Below, piece by piece: positions 34,500 to 47,300 of a stretch of 64,000 bases of DNA; within the stretch, counting starts at the first letter, position 1; each line of letters begins with the position of its first letter. The notes below the pieces were generated by a model, which ran no database searches, was not told the origin of the DNA, and worked only from the letters and a program-made list of their open reading frames with translations. Origin of the DNA: Caprella mutica (lineage: Eukaryota; Arthropoda; Malacostraca; Amphipoda; Caprellidae); contig CANNZV010000269.1 in assembly GCA_947561585.1 (NCBI GenBank), forward strand, positions 248,001 to 312,000, in the 5' to 3' direction. The translations under genes were made by a program, and so were the position numbers.

Positions 34500-36170
34500 T
34501 AACGTGGATCTTGCTTGGTTCTTGTTTCCTGATATGTGACTCGCAGAGTCGAGTCCATCAACAAGTTGGCCCCAGCAGCTTTGTGGTAATATGTGGTACA
34601 GCCCAGCAGATATTGCCATCTGACCTTCAGATCCATTGCCTTTGTGTAAGAGTTGCTGGTTTGTGGATCCAATTTTCTTAACTAGATCCAAAATTAAAAA
34701 CTAAATTAAGATATTAAGAGCCCATGGAGGTGAAGGAGACTGTATCTCTACGTACGCACGGCCGTAGTGGTTAATGAAAGATCTCCATTGACTATCGCTG
34801 CAGAAAGAACTAGTAGTTGGGACTTCTTAGTACAAGTAACCAACAGAATGATGAGCTATGTTGAAAGAATTTTCATAAAATATAATAGGGATCCAATATC
34901 TATTGAAATTAGGGCAATTGAGTATTTATTAATTGTTGCACAGAGGAAAAGTTATCCAGAAGCCTTTTTACCAGTGAATAACTATTAAGTCTTTTATACC
35001 TGATAATCATTACATTGGTAATCTGTCTCCCTTCCTTGATTGCAGAGGTCTCATCAGAGTTGGAAGACGACTGAAGAACGCCACTCCTTTCGATGACGCA
35101 CATCCGGTGTTCGTTCCTGCCAAGCACCCCATAAGCTCTCTTTTGATCAGACACATTATCCACTCCATTGGCCATCAAGTACGTCATGTATCCCATGCAT
35201 ACATACGTGAAAAGGGTTATTACCTTAAAATAAACATAGAATTTAGGAGAGCTGTAGGAAGATTGTGTGATTTCAGACGTTTGAGAGGGAATTGTTCGAG
35301 CAATTTATTGCAGATATACCATGTGATGTCTCGGAGAGGACTCCAGCAATTACCAATGTGGGCTTGTACGTCTTTAGTCTTCTACAAGTTAACGACGGAG
35401 TAAATACACGCAGACAAAGTGCAACCAAGAAGATGAACGTGCCTCGTTACTAAAGGCGTTCACTTAGAACCCTTGTCGTCCATGGACATTGGACACCGTC
35501 ACACCCCTTCATTTGTTAACGGTCTCAGAAGGTTTTTTTATTGCGTGGTACCTGTAAGAGGATAAAAAAGGAACCATAGATAGAAATTAATATGAACTAT
35601 CAATCAGGCTTTGAGTCAGGTGGACTTTGACGCGATCCGTTCAGTTGCAGCTGCTGAATCTTCCCGCTTCCTGTAACTTCGGAGCGTAAGGTTGGCTCCG
35701 TAAGAAAGGATTTGGAGGGCACTTTGCAGCAGAAGGGAGGTAGGTTGCTCTCTAGAGATAAAATGGTACTCTCCGTCAGAAGCCAAATGATGGCGCTCCG
35801 ATCACACCCAATTGTTTGATGACCCTCATAAGTTAATGTACGGAAGAGGATATACTTCAGTACGGCAACTATGTCATCGCGTTCAATATTTAGCTGACCA
35901 GTTTTGGATCAGGTGCCTGTACCAAAGTCTTCAGACTCTATCCCAGAGAAGAAAATTGAGGAAACCAAAACGCAACGAGGAGAAGGGTGATATCGTACTT
36001 CTATGTGTCAAGAACTCTCCTCTGAATTGATGGCTCACAAGCGTTGTGATCAAGGTCAAGTCCAGTGAAGATAAGATGGCTAGGAGTGTCAAGCTGAGAA
36101 TCAGTAACAAGATCTATAAACGACCAAATCACGAACTCATCCTACTGATGGGCATTGATTAAAGATTTAC
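34500..36170 (+). pseudogene. BEL/Pao-type retrotransposon pol remnant
   Basis: Pieces of a BEL/Pao polyprotein are readable in changing frames with several stops. About 35007-35210 gives the typical run LSPFLDCRGLIRVGRRLKNA and the start of the His/Cys integrase zinc-binding region. About 35200-35700 holds degraded integrase core. About 35812-36165 holds the C-terminal region (RVQYLADQFWIRCLY, then a stop, then VRSVKLRIS). Sequence from about 34520 to 34980 may be the end of RNase H and the start of integrase but is poorly preserved. No gag, no LTRs and no intact frame are seen, so it cannot be active. Confidence 0.75.
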
Positions 36171-36985
36171 ACGTAAACTTATGTCTTTTTGAGATTGCTC
36201 AGTGAATTTCCTTTATGTTACTGGAGGGGGAACCACTGGCTTGAACTTTGATATCAATGCTCACTTTGGTGATCATTACAGTGTCCAACTCGGCGAATTA
36301 GTATTCGGAGAATTTGGTTTCGGCAAATTAGTTTCGGCAAATCCACCGAATACCCATTACAGTATCTCCCAATTTTTAGATATCTTTGAATGCTCCCAAT
36401 TACCATAAAACTCTGCATTATTTGAATCGTTGAGTTCGTTCACTGGTTAATTATTTGGTTCTTAAATTATGTATGGGTTTGGCGTGCTTGATTGATCATT
36501 GGTTTCTCTAGCGAAAGATGTTGAAGGAACGGGAAAATCGTACAGAGTGTACGATCGTACACCTGGTCTTCATTGAGATATTCTCTGACGGTGAAAACAG
36601 GAGAAGTTGTTTCGTCTTCGTATTCTGAACTTGAGGAGCTTAGTGAAGAGTTTCTGGAGTACAATTGTAGATTGAGAACATTTTATTCTTTGGTGACTCT
36701 TCTTCCTAATTATATTCTTCTGTCAAATATCAGAATTGTAGCCACCGATAAATATTTATCATGCACGCCACATCTGTTATAATCATCGATAATTCTAGCA
36801 TAATCCAATTCATTTGGATCAAATGTTACCAATCCTGTTTTTCTTAACCCAGATATGATATATTATAATTTTTTATCACGTTTCCCACGCCACATCAAAA
36901 ACCTGAAAAAAATTTGCACAGCTCATCATTTGATGGTATTTCATTTTGAAAAGATTCAAGTCTAAACTCCACATCATCTTCATTG
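36171..36985. other. Intergenic
   Basis: No gene recognised. Around 36290-36350 there is a short internal repetition (TTCGG.GAATTTGG / TTCGGCAAATTAG / TTCGGCAAATCC). A 65-codon minus-strand ORF (36467-36664) has a Ser/Glu-rich start but no known domain. Confidence 0.35.
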
Positions 36986-36987
36986 GC

Positions 36988-37137
36988 TCATATGATACCT
37001 GCAGGTATCATGGATACCAAATAATAATTATACGATTTATACAGTTTTTTCCTATATTCTCGAGGAAAAAGTAGGAGGAGCTTAGCAAAAAGTGTGGTGT
37101 AAAGACTTAAAAAACCCTGCGTGTGTACGGCCCTTTA
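36988..37137. mobile_element. Family B MITE, right half only
   Basis: Begins at the central palindrome (TGATACCTGCAGGTATCATG) and runs through the right arm to GTGTGTACGGCCCT followed by TTA. The left arm is missing. Confidence 0.65.
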
Positions 37138-37389
37138 CAATTTCCATCTCCTGAAACACACCCAAGAACAGTTTATTTGTTTTTTGATTGCTCTCTCTCT
37201 AGAAATACTTTCAGTTTTCTCACACGGCGGGGAATCCAGTTTCGTCTAAATTAAAAATTCGATTTGCAATGTCTGATGTCAAGATGAAATGCTGTGTCCG
37301 GCAATTAAAAAAGTTTTCAATTCTTGAACCACTCCCTTAGTAACAACTCAATGATAGAAAGAGCCGACAGCGATGGATCAGAAAGCGAC

Positions 37390-38086
37390 GTCTACAGGTG
37401 GTTCACTAGTTAGGTCTACAGGTGGTTTACTAGCTCGTGCTACGGGTGGTTCACTTGGTAGTTCTACAGGTGGTTCACTAGTTAGGTCTACAGGTGGTTC
37501 ACTAGTTAGTTTTACAGGGGGTTAATTAGTTAGGTCTACAGGTGTTTCACTAGTTAGGTCTACAGGTGGTTCACTAGTTAGGTCTACAGGTGGTTCACTA
37601 GTTAGGTCTAAAGGTGGTTCACTAGTTGGGGCTACAGGTGGTTCACTAGTTAGGTCTACAGGTGGTTCACTAGTTAGGTCTACAGGTGGTTCACTAGTTA
37701 GTGCTACAGGTGGTTCACTAGTTAGTGCTACAGGTGGTTCACTAGTTAGGTCTACAGGTGGTTCACTAGTTAGGTCTACAGGTGGTTCACTAGTTAGTTC
37801 TACAGGTGGTTCATTAATTGGGTCTACAGGTGGTTCACGAGTTGGGGCTACAGGTGGTTCACTAGTTAGGTCTACAGGTGGTTCACTAGTTAGCTCTACA
37901 GGTGGTTCACTGGTTAGTTCTACAGATGGTTCACTAGTTGGGTCTACAGGTGGGTTCACTGGTTAGTTCTACAGGTGGTTCACTAGTTAGTTCTACAGGT
38001 GGTTCACTAGTTAGTTCTACAGGCGGTTCACTAGTTAGGTCTACAGGTGGGTTCACTATTTACAGCCAGGTGGTTCACTAGTCACA
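37390..38086. repeat. 24-bp minisatellite upstream of the laminin gene
   Basis: About 28 tandem copies of a 24-bp unit (TCTACAGGTGGTTCACTAGT plus TAGG). Variants at the 3' bases (TTAGG, TTAGT, TTGGG) are scattered. The unit is a multiple of three, so it reads open on the minus strand as SEPPVDLT-type repeats over 145 codons; with no start context, introns or neighbours I do not call it a gene. It ends about 270 bases before the laminin ATG. Confidence 0.88.
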
Positions 38087-38354
38087 GTTTACTTTAAGTA
38101 GGTAGATTGTGGGCGGGACCAAAGGACTGTTTATGCCCATATTTTTTTAGTAGGTATCTAAATATCATTTAGGGAGGGTGTGTGTCGCTCCTGCATTTTC
38201 TCTTCTAACTAACGTGTTCACAATACTCCATAGACTGTCTTTGTTTCTTTTTAAAGTAACAGGTGTTTAAAAAGTGCATCAGTTGAGGGAGTTAAGCTCG
38301 CCAGTCTTTAACAGGTGCACAGGCACCTGTTTATTGTTTATTTAGCTACCTAAC
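38087..38354. promoter_or_regulatory. 5' flank of the laminin alpha gene
   Basis: Sequence between the minisatellite and the ATG. It has a short inverted pair AACAGGTGCACAGGCACCTGTT (38310-38331). The promoter probably lies here, but no TATA box or initiator can be assigned safely. Confidence 0.3.
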
Positions 38355-41300
38355 ATGGCTTCATTTAAAAAGCTAGAAATGTGTCTCAGGTACCTTCTCC
38401 TTTTGGTATCTGCTGTCACCTTAATTGAGGCACGCACAGGTGAGACTATTTAGAAACAGGTGCAAATAGGCCTAGGGGAACCTACCAATTATCGGTCATA
38501 TAAGATAACACAATGCAGCTAATAATATTTTATTTTATATTAATTGGTATCCATGATACCTGCAAGTACCATGGGTACAAATTAAAATCATTATATCTTT
38601 CTTTTTACTAACCGAAGATGTGAAACTGACTGATAATTCGTAACTTGCCCTAGGTGAAGTTATAACAATTCTGCTCAATATTTTTATGCGTTAACTTTCA
38701 TATGGAAATGGTTATTTTAATACCTAGGTAGCTAACTTGCTTTTATTTAAATATTTTAATCCTAATTCATTTCAAATTTCAATACCCTTCTTAGTACCTA
38801 CCTACCTAGAATTGAATGCCTTAAGTCTATACTCTATGTAGGTTTGGTAGGTACTGAAGTTCCAATTTATCGAACACTCCCACATTTACGATTTAAGTAG
38901 AAAAAAAAAAAACTATATAATTTAAAATAACCAATTAAAATGTTAAAATATGGTTGACTTACATTCGACCGAAATATTTTTATTTTGAAAACAAAATTTG
39001 GGATTTTAATATAATATAAAATATTGGATGTCTTGTAGCTAGATAAGGCACCCCAGTCCGTTCTCTGGTGCCTTATCTACAGGAGGGAAATCTTGGGGTG
39101 CCTTATCTACAGGAGGGAAATCTTGGGGTGCTTTAACTACAGGAGGGAAATCTTGGGGTGACTAATCTACAGGAGGGAAATCTTGGGGTGCCTTATCTAC
39201 AGGAGGGAAATCTTGGGGTGCCTTATCTACAGGAGGGAAATCTTGGGGTGCGTAATCTACAGGAGGGAAATCTTGGGGTGCCTTATCTACAGCAGGGAAA
39301 TCTTGGGGTACCTTATCTACAGCAGGGAAATCTTGGGGTACCTTATCTACAGCAGGGAAATCTTGGGGTGCGTTATCTACAGCAGGGAAATCTTGGGGTA
39401 CCTTATCTACAGGAGGGAAATCTTGGGTTGCGTAATCTACAGGAGGAAAATCTTGGGTTGCGTAATCTACAGGAGGGAAATCTTGGGTTGCGTAATCTAT
39501 AGGAGGGAAATCTTGGGGTGCCTTATCTACAGCAGGGAAATCTTGGGGTGCTTTATCTACAGGAGGGAAATCTTGGTGTGCGTAATCTACAGGAGGGAAA
39601 TCTTGGGTTGCGTAATCTACAGGAGGGAAATCTTGGGGTGCGTAATCTACAGAAGGGAAATCTTGGGGTGCGTAATCTACAGAAGGGAAATCTTGGGGTG
39701 CTTTATCTACAGCAGGGAAATCTTGGGGTGCCTTATCTACAGCAGGGAAATCTTGGGGTACCTTATCTACAGCAGGAAAATCTTGGGGTACCTTATCTAC
39801 AGCAGGGAAATCTTGGGGTGCGTAATCTACAGGAGGGAAATCTTGGGGTGCCTTATCTACAGCAGGGAAATCTTGGGGTACCTTATCTACAGCAGGGAAA
39901 TCTTGGGTTGCGTAATCTACAGGAGGGAAATCTTGGGGTGCCTTATCTACAGGAGGGAAATCTTGGGGTGCGTAATCTACAGAAGGGAAATCTTGGGGTG
40001 CTTTATCTACAGGAGGGAAATCTTGGTGTGCGTAATCTACAAGAGGGAAATCTTGGGTTGCGTAATCTACAGGAGGGAAATCTTGGGGTGCGTAATCTAC
40101 AGAAGGGAAATCTTGGGGTGCGTAATCTACAGAAGGGAAATCTAGGGGTGCTTTATCTACAGGAGGGAAATCTTGGGGTGCCTTATCTACAGGAGGGAAA
40201 TCTTGGTTTGCGTAATCTACAGTAGGAATCTTGGGGTGCGTAATCTACAGGAGGGAAATCTTGGGGTGCCTTATCTACAGGAGGGAAATCTTGGGGTGCC
40301 TTATCTACAGGAGGGAAATCTTGGGGTGCCTTATCTACAGGAGGGAAATCTTGGGGTGCGTAATCTACAGTAGGAATCTTGGGGTGCGTAATCTACAGAA
40401 GGGAAATCTTGGGGTGCTTTATCTACAGGAGGGAAATCTTAAGGCGTAATCTACAGGAGGGAAATCTTATGGCGTAATCTACTGGAGGGAAATCTTATGG
40501 CGTAATCTACTGGAGGGAAATCTTAAGGCGTAATCCACAGGAGGGAAATCTTATGGCGTAATCTACTGGAGGGAAATCTTATGGCGTAATCTACTGGAGG
40601 GAAATCTTAAGGCGTAATCCACAGGAGGGAAATCTTAAAGCGTAATCCACAGGAGGGAAATCTTATGGCGTAATCTACAGGAGGGAAATCTTAAGGCGTA
40701 ATCTACAGGAGGGAAATCTTAAGGCGTAATCCACAGGAGGGAAATCTTATGGCGTAATCCACAGGAGGGAAATCTTATGGCGTAATCCACAGGAGGGAAA
40801 TCTTATGGCGTAATCTACAGGAGGGAAATCTTAAGGCGTAATCTACAGGAGGGAAATCTTAAGGCGTAATCCACAGGAGGGAAATCTTATGGCGTAATCC
40901 ACAGGAGGGAAATCTTATGGCGTAATCCACAGGAGGGAAATCTTATGGCGTAATCCACAGGAGGGAAATCTTAAGGCGTAATCCACAGGAGGGAAATCTT
41001 ATGGCGTAATCCACAGGAGGGAAATCTTATGGCGTAATCCACAGGAGGGAAATCTTATGGCGTAATCCACAGGAGGGAAATCTTAAGGCTTAATCTATAG
41101 ATCCAAAATATTAACTTTATATAATATTTAAATATACTTTAACCATTGATAACAAGTTCAAAAGTATGAAGAGAAGCTTTTTTCTCCCCTTATTATTATG
41201 TAGTTGCGATAAAAGCATGATTATGAAGATTATATTCAAATTGTTGAGCAATATATGAATGTAGTTCGTAATATGGATACACATTATGTATCAGAAAATT

Positions 41301-44300
41301 GTCCTTTTCTTTTTATAAAGTAACTTTCAATTCAATGGATATAAAAATAATTAAATCAAACGGAGGCTGCAGTTCGTAGCATGGATTTACATTGAATTAA
41401 TGTCTTTCTGCAAAATGTCCGTAGGCTATACGTTGATATAAATCGCCCTTCCTTCCCCCACAGGTCTTTTCGAGTTCGATGCCAACAGGTTGGTGGAGGA
41501 TAACTCTGTGGGCCTGTACCCCCACGTGGTGAACCTTGCTAACCACGCTGTGATAACCAGCAATGCTACCTGTGGACTCAGGGGCATGGAGGTATGCATT
41601 GGGATAGGGATAATTTCGTGTTATTGAACAGCTCTAAATCGTTGATGATGTACGAAAACTGTATAATTGTTATTCTTCAAATTAATGTTTTTTGATGTTT
41701 TATTTTTTTTTCAATTCTTCATTTTTATGAATTCATACTTTTTTAAATTCTTATTTTTTTTTTCATTGTTCATTTTTTTTTAATTTAGCTAATTCTTAAG
41801 ATTATTTAATTTTTAAATTTTTAATTCTTTAAACTATTTTATTTTTATTCCTAAAGTTATTACATTTTTCTCTTCTTAAAATTGGATTAACTTTCTTAAT
41901 TGTACCCCCTTTCCTTACCTTTCCCTCCATTCAGATGTACTGCAAACAGTCCGGGTCCAGTGGTTCTCGATCGGACCAGTGCGGTTCATGCGACTCCAGG
42001 TCACCTGACCCATCAAGACGGCATCCCATATCTAAGGTAAGGAATTACTATGGGGAAAGAAAACAAACAGAGTTAATGTACTGAAACTTTATATTATTTT
42101 TAAAAAAGAATTTAATTACCTATATTTTATCTAACTTTTTATTAGCTACATATATTTAATATTATTTTTTTATCATATATTTTTTGTTATTATTTTTTAT
42201 ATCTATTTTTCTTAATTTAATTTTATATATTTTACATCAAAAATTTTAATTTAATATCATTATATTTTATATATATTATCATATTTTTTAAAGTTTATTT
42301 TCTATTGGAAAAATATTGTCTCTGATTGTTTTTATCTTTTCACCAGGTTACTGACGGAACTGACAGCTGGTGGCAGTCCCCCACGCTGGCGAATGGGGCG
42401 GAGTTTCATTACGTCACACTGGACATCGACCTGAGACAGGTGAGAAAAAAAAAGATCAAAGAAAGAAAAATACAAATTTTAAAAGGCTTTTAAACAGGTA
42501 AGGTAAATCATCAATTACCAGATGCTAATTAACTACCTGATGAAAATATCAATAAGTTTTTATCATAAAAAATGTGAATGTAAAAATAAAACAGTGAAAA
42601 ACTTGTCATTTTAATTGGTATCCATGATACCTGTAGTTATCATGGATACCAATTACATTTTTTGTTTTATCTCTACATTTCATATGTTTTAATAGTAATC
42701 TATTGGAACATTTAAATAGTCTGGTAACTGTCAGTTTTCTTTTTTATAAACACAAGTTCAGATTAAAATAAAGTTCTATCCTCGATACCTCGTACATATA
42801 AAATATAAAATAAACTTGGTATTTAACACTTTAAAATGTAACTAAAGTGAAATAAGACTTTGAAAATACATTCATTATAATGGTTAAAATTTAGACCTAC
42901 GCAATAACTGTATATTTTTTTAAATACAATATTTTCCATTTAAAAACACTGTATATTTTAATTCAGTTTTTAAGGTTTATCTTCTAAACTATCTTTTCAA
43001 TCCGATATTTTCGTATAAAAAGTGATGTGTACCTACCCCTTTACCAGCAACCCTAACCATCTAAAACATGTGAAGTGTTTTGTTTTGACTCCTTGAGACG
43101 AAGCTAGAGAAGTTTAGGGTCTACCTACCAATTGAAACCAAAGTTATACTGTATGTTGTTCGTACATAGGACTGTACAACCGAAATGAAGATTGTTACTT
43201 TGAAACAGTAGAAGAAATGCCCTAACAATAGCCATAGTGTTTACTAACTAACTCTTTACTAAAATATTTGGCTAAGACATTAATCTCACTGTTTAGTTTT
43301 GCCTGAAAATATTGTTACTGCGATGTTATTTAGACGTTAGAGTTCAGACGGTTTTCCTTAGATTGATGTAGGGTGAGTTACGAATTATCGGCCAGTTCTA
43401 CATTTTCGATCATATAAGAAAATAACAAAGAATTCAACATTTTAACTCGTTATTATAATTGGTATCCATGATACCAGAAGGTGTTGATTTTTTAAAATTT
43501 CTTAGAATCGAAACTGTGGAACTGTCAAAGTATCACTGTACGGTGATAGTAACTGCACGGTAACAGACCACTGAACGGTAACTAGTAACTACCCCATTTC
43601 ACATCTTCAGGTAGCTTCGTAGTCAGTGGGATGCGTTAGTTATGACTAAGGGCGTATAGTCTGACTCAGAGTGTGGGAGTATGTGTCTCATACTCTCAAT
43701 ACGATGATGATATACACATTTCCTGTGTTTAGCACAATAGACTGAAATATCAATTAAAGGACTTTATTTTCAAACTATAATTAGAGTGGGAATGAAGAAA
43801 TTGCATGAAAAATGAATTGCAAATTCAGAAATAGAAACAACAAGTTGTCATTTTCAGATTTACTAGGTTGTCATTCTCAGGTTCACCAGGTTGTCATTCT
43901 CAGGTATACCAGGTTGTCATTCTCAGGTTTACCAGGTTGTCATTCTCAGGTTTACCAGGTTGTCATTTTCAGGTTTACCAGGTTGTCATTTTCAGGTTTA
44001 CCAGGTTGTCATTCTCAGGTTTACCAGGTTGTCATTTTCAGGTTTACCAGGTTGTCATTTTCAGGTTTACCAGGTTGTCATTTTCAGGTTTACCAGGTTG
44101 TCATTCTCAGGTTTACCAGGTTGTCATTTTCAGGTTTACCAGGTTGTCATTTTCAGGTTTACCAGGTTGTCATTTTCAGATTTACCAGGTTGTCATTCTT
44201 TGATTTACCAGGTTGTCATTCTCAGATTTACCAGGTTGTCATTCTTTGATTTACCAGGTTGTCATTCTCAAAATTTACCAGGTTGTCATTCTCAGATTTA

Positions 44301-47300
44301 CCAGGTTGTCGTTTTCAGATTTACCAGGTTGTCATTTTCAGATTTACCAGGTTGTCATTCTCAGATTTACCAGGTTGTCATTCTCAGATTTACCAGGTTG
44401 TCGTTTTCAGATTTACCAGGTTATCATTTTCAGATTTACCAGGTTGTCATTCTTAGATTTACCAGGTTGTCATTCTCAGATTTACCAGGTTGTCATTCTT
44501 TGATTTACCAGGTTGTCATTCTTTGATTTACCAGGTTGTCATTCTCAGATTTACCAGGTTGTCATTCTCAGATTTACCAGGTTGTCATTCTTTGATTTAC
44601 CAGGTTGTCATTCTCAGATTTACCAGGTTGTCATTCTCTGATTTACCAGGTTGTCATTCTCTGATTTACCAGGTTGTCATTCTCTGATTTACCAGGTTGT
44701 CATTCTCTGATTTACCAGGTTGTCATTCTCAGATTTACTAGGTTGTCATTCTCAGATTTACCAGGTTGTCATTCTCAGATTTACCAGGTTGTCATTCTCA
44801 GATTTACCAGGTTGTCATTCTCTGATTTACCAGGTTGTCATTCTTAGATTTACCAGGTTGTCATTCTCTGATTTACCAGGTTGTCATTCTCTGATTTACC
44901 AGGTTGTCATTCTCAGATTTACTAGGTTGTCATTCTCTGATTTACCAGGTTGTCATTCTCAGATTTACCAGGTTGTCATTCTCAGATTTACCAGGTTGTC
45001 ATTCTCTGATTTACCAGGTTGTCATTCTTAGATTTACCAGGTTGTCATTCTCTGATTTACCAGGTTGATTTACCATTTTCCACATACTTGGTAGCGGGGT
45101 AATTAATTACACCCTAGCGGTCATTTTTTTACGTTAGTTACTGTTTGTTCGAAGACAAGAAAAACAAAATCTTTAATTAACTTTTTACGTTACTTTTCAA
45201 ATAAATAACACTAACTGTCAAACACGTCATTGCAGTGTGTCCGCAGTTTGCTGCTTCTCGTTCGAGATTTTTCCCTCTGACGAGAACCACAAACGATGCT
45301 GATATCATCATGAGAGAAATTTTATCAGAGAAACAAGCTACAAATTACGATATGTTATCCCTTATAGACTTCCTAAAAGATATTAATATATATCATAAAA
45401 TATAATTGTTGATTGTCCCTGGAAACGGGTGCCTGTTTTTTCTGCAAAATATCTATATTTTTGTCAAATTTTGTCCATTTAATTTTCGTAGGTAAAATAG
45501 CTACCTACATGTTGTTGAAACTTTCCCCATTTAATTTCCAATGTAAAACTTATATCTTTTTGTTAATCTAATTTCCATAGGTATAAATAGTTACCTAATT
45601 GTAAAATGAAGACCTTTTGTTTAGTTCATAACTTGCCTTCGGTGCGAAATAGGTAGGTTAACCTGAAGCACTAGTAAGCCTCTCCTGATTGTTAATTAAT
45701 TCAAATAAATAATAAATTCTTTACTTCATTAAATAGCATCAAAATGTACTATTCAAATATTTGATTCTAATAAAAAAATCGTTATTGTATTCATGAAAAA
45801 ATTGTTTCATTTAAGGTTAAATAATCAAAATGACAAGGTTAATAAAAACGCTTATGGTTTAAATTACGTGTACTCTAATTAAATAATAATTCAGACAAAG
45901 GCTCAATGAATAAACCATAAATTAACATTTTTCTAAAGAGCAATTAATCAATGATCTACCTATGGTGGAGTTTAACTTACAACATAGATATAACTTTGGA
46001 GATTGAGGTGTTTATCTTTCATTAACCCGTACACGGTTGCTCAACTTTAGCTTTGCTGATGTGCCACATCTACAGATTCTGTCCCAAAATAAGGCCACCC
46101 TTATTACGGGTGGCCTGACTGAAACTCTTCGGAACCAAATTATTAGAGTGTCTGTTCTGGCTGATGCCATTCAAAGGATTTTTGCTAATTGACTTTGACT
46201 TTTTTCAGATTTACCAGGTGGCGTACATCGTTATCAAGAGTGCCGTGTCACCCAGGCCCGGTAACTGGATTCTCGAAAGGTCTCTTAACGGTCGGGACTA
46301 CTCCCCCTGGCAGTACTTCGCTGTATCGGACGAGGAGTGTCTCAGTGTAAGCTTGAAAAACAATTTTTGTGTATTTAATTTCCTTTTGGTAGCTAATTCA
46401 TATTTAACCCTAACTTGAAAAATGAGAAAATGTTCCACTAATTATATTTCCTTTTCCCCACCCCCAGGTGTACGGTATTGCCGCCACCCCCGGGAGACCT
46501 CGGTTCACCCACGACTCTGAAGTCATCTGCACATCCTACTTCAGTAACATTACCCCCATGGAGGGGGGAGAGGTGGGGGTTGTACCTAGTGTTTGACACA
46601 CACTGCCAAATATTTGGACGAACAATTTGACATAATGGCAATCTGTTTGTCAAACTTCTAATTCCCCGTATACATCAATTGTCAAACACTTCATCAGAAT
46701 TTTTATCCAACTGCTTATGCCACGTAAACATTGTCAAATGCGTCGTCAAGTTGTTTGTCGCATTGATTATGATCCGTGCACACTATCAAACACGAGAAAT
46801 CGTCCGATAATTCATAACCCAACTTCTATCTCATCTACCTTTTAAATTCACTGTCCGTTATTTCCAGGTACATACATCCCTGGTTAACGGCAGACCCGGT
46901 GCTTCCGGTCCGTCCGATGCGCTCCGTGAGTTCACAGAGGCCCGGTACATTCGACTGCGGTTCCAAAAGATTAACAGCAATGACGAGGACACGAGGAACA
47001 GGTACCGGGACCCGGCAGTTGGCAGGTGAGAACTCTCAGGCTCTAGGGTTATATTGTTAACTGTTGTGTAGGACATGAGCATCTCCCTATTTTGGAAGGG
47101 GGGAATCGACAGTTAGGCCCTGAAAATTGGAACCTTCGACAATTAGGGACCCCGAAAATTGAGTCCAGGACAATTGGGTCCCAAGACAATTGGATTCCCG
47201 ACAATTGGGCCCATGACAATTGAACCCCCGAAAATTGGGTCCAGGAAAATTGAGCCCATTAAAAAGATGTGACAACAGACACAATAAGGAAGTGTTAGTT

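Noticed and set aside
34454..34691. Minus-strand ORFs overlapping the BEL/Pao remnant
   Set aside because: Opposite strand to the recognisable pol sequence and without their own domain; taken as shadow frames.
36467..36664. Minus-strand 65-codon ORF with a Ser-rich start
   Set aside because: No domain, no neighbours, and an overlapping plus-strand ORF of similar length; not enough evidence for a gene.
37522..37959. Minus-strand 145-codon SEPPVDLT repeat protein
   Set aside because: Looks protein-like, but it is the 24-bp array alone, with no flanking coding sequence or start context. A transcript would be needed to revive it.
39183..40145. 320-codon and overlapping frames of [10 protein letters not shown] / YLQEGNLGV repeats
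   Set aside because: Open frames in more than one phase across a 30-bp intronic array are a property of the period. No start context, domain or complex sequence.
39068..41099. CRISPR array
   Set aside because: Regular direct repeats but no unique spacers between them, in a eukaryotic intron.
43812..45031. Frames of [22 protein letters not shown] repeats
   Set aside because: The 23-bp array gives a 69-bp period open in three frames. It resembles the start of laminin exon 5 only because the unit copies the splice junction.
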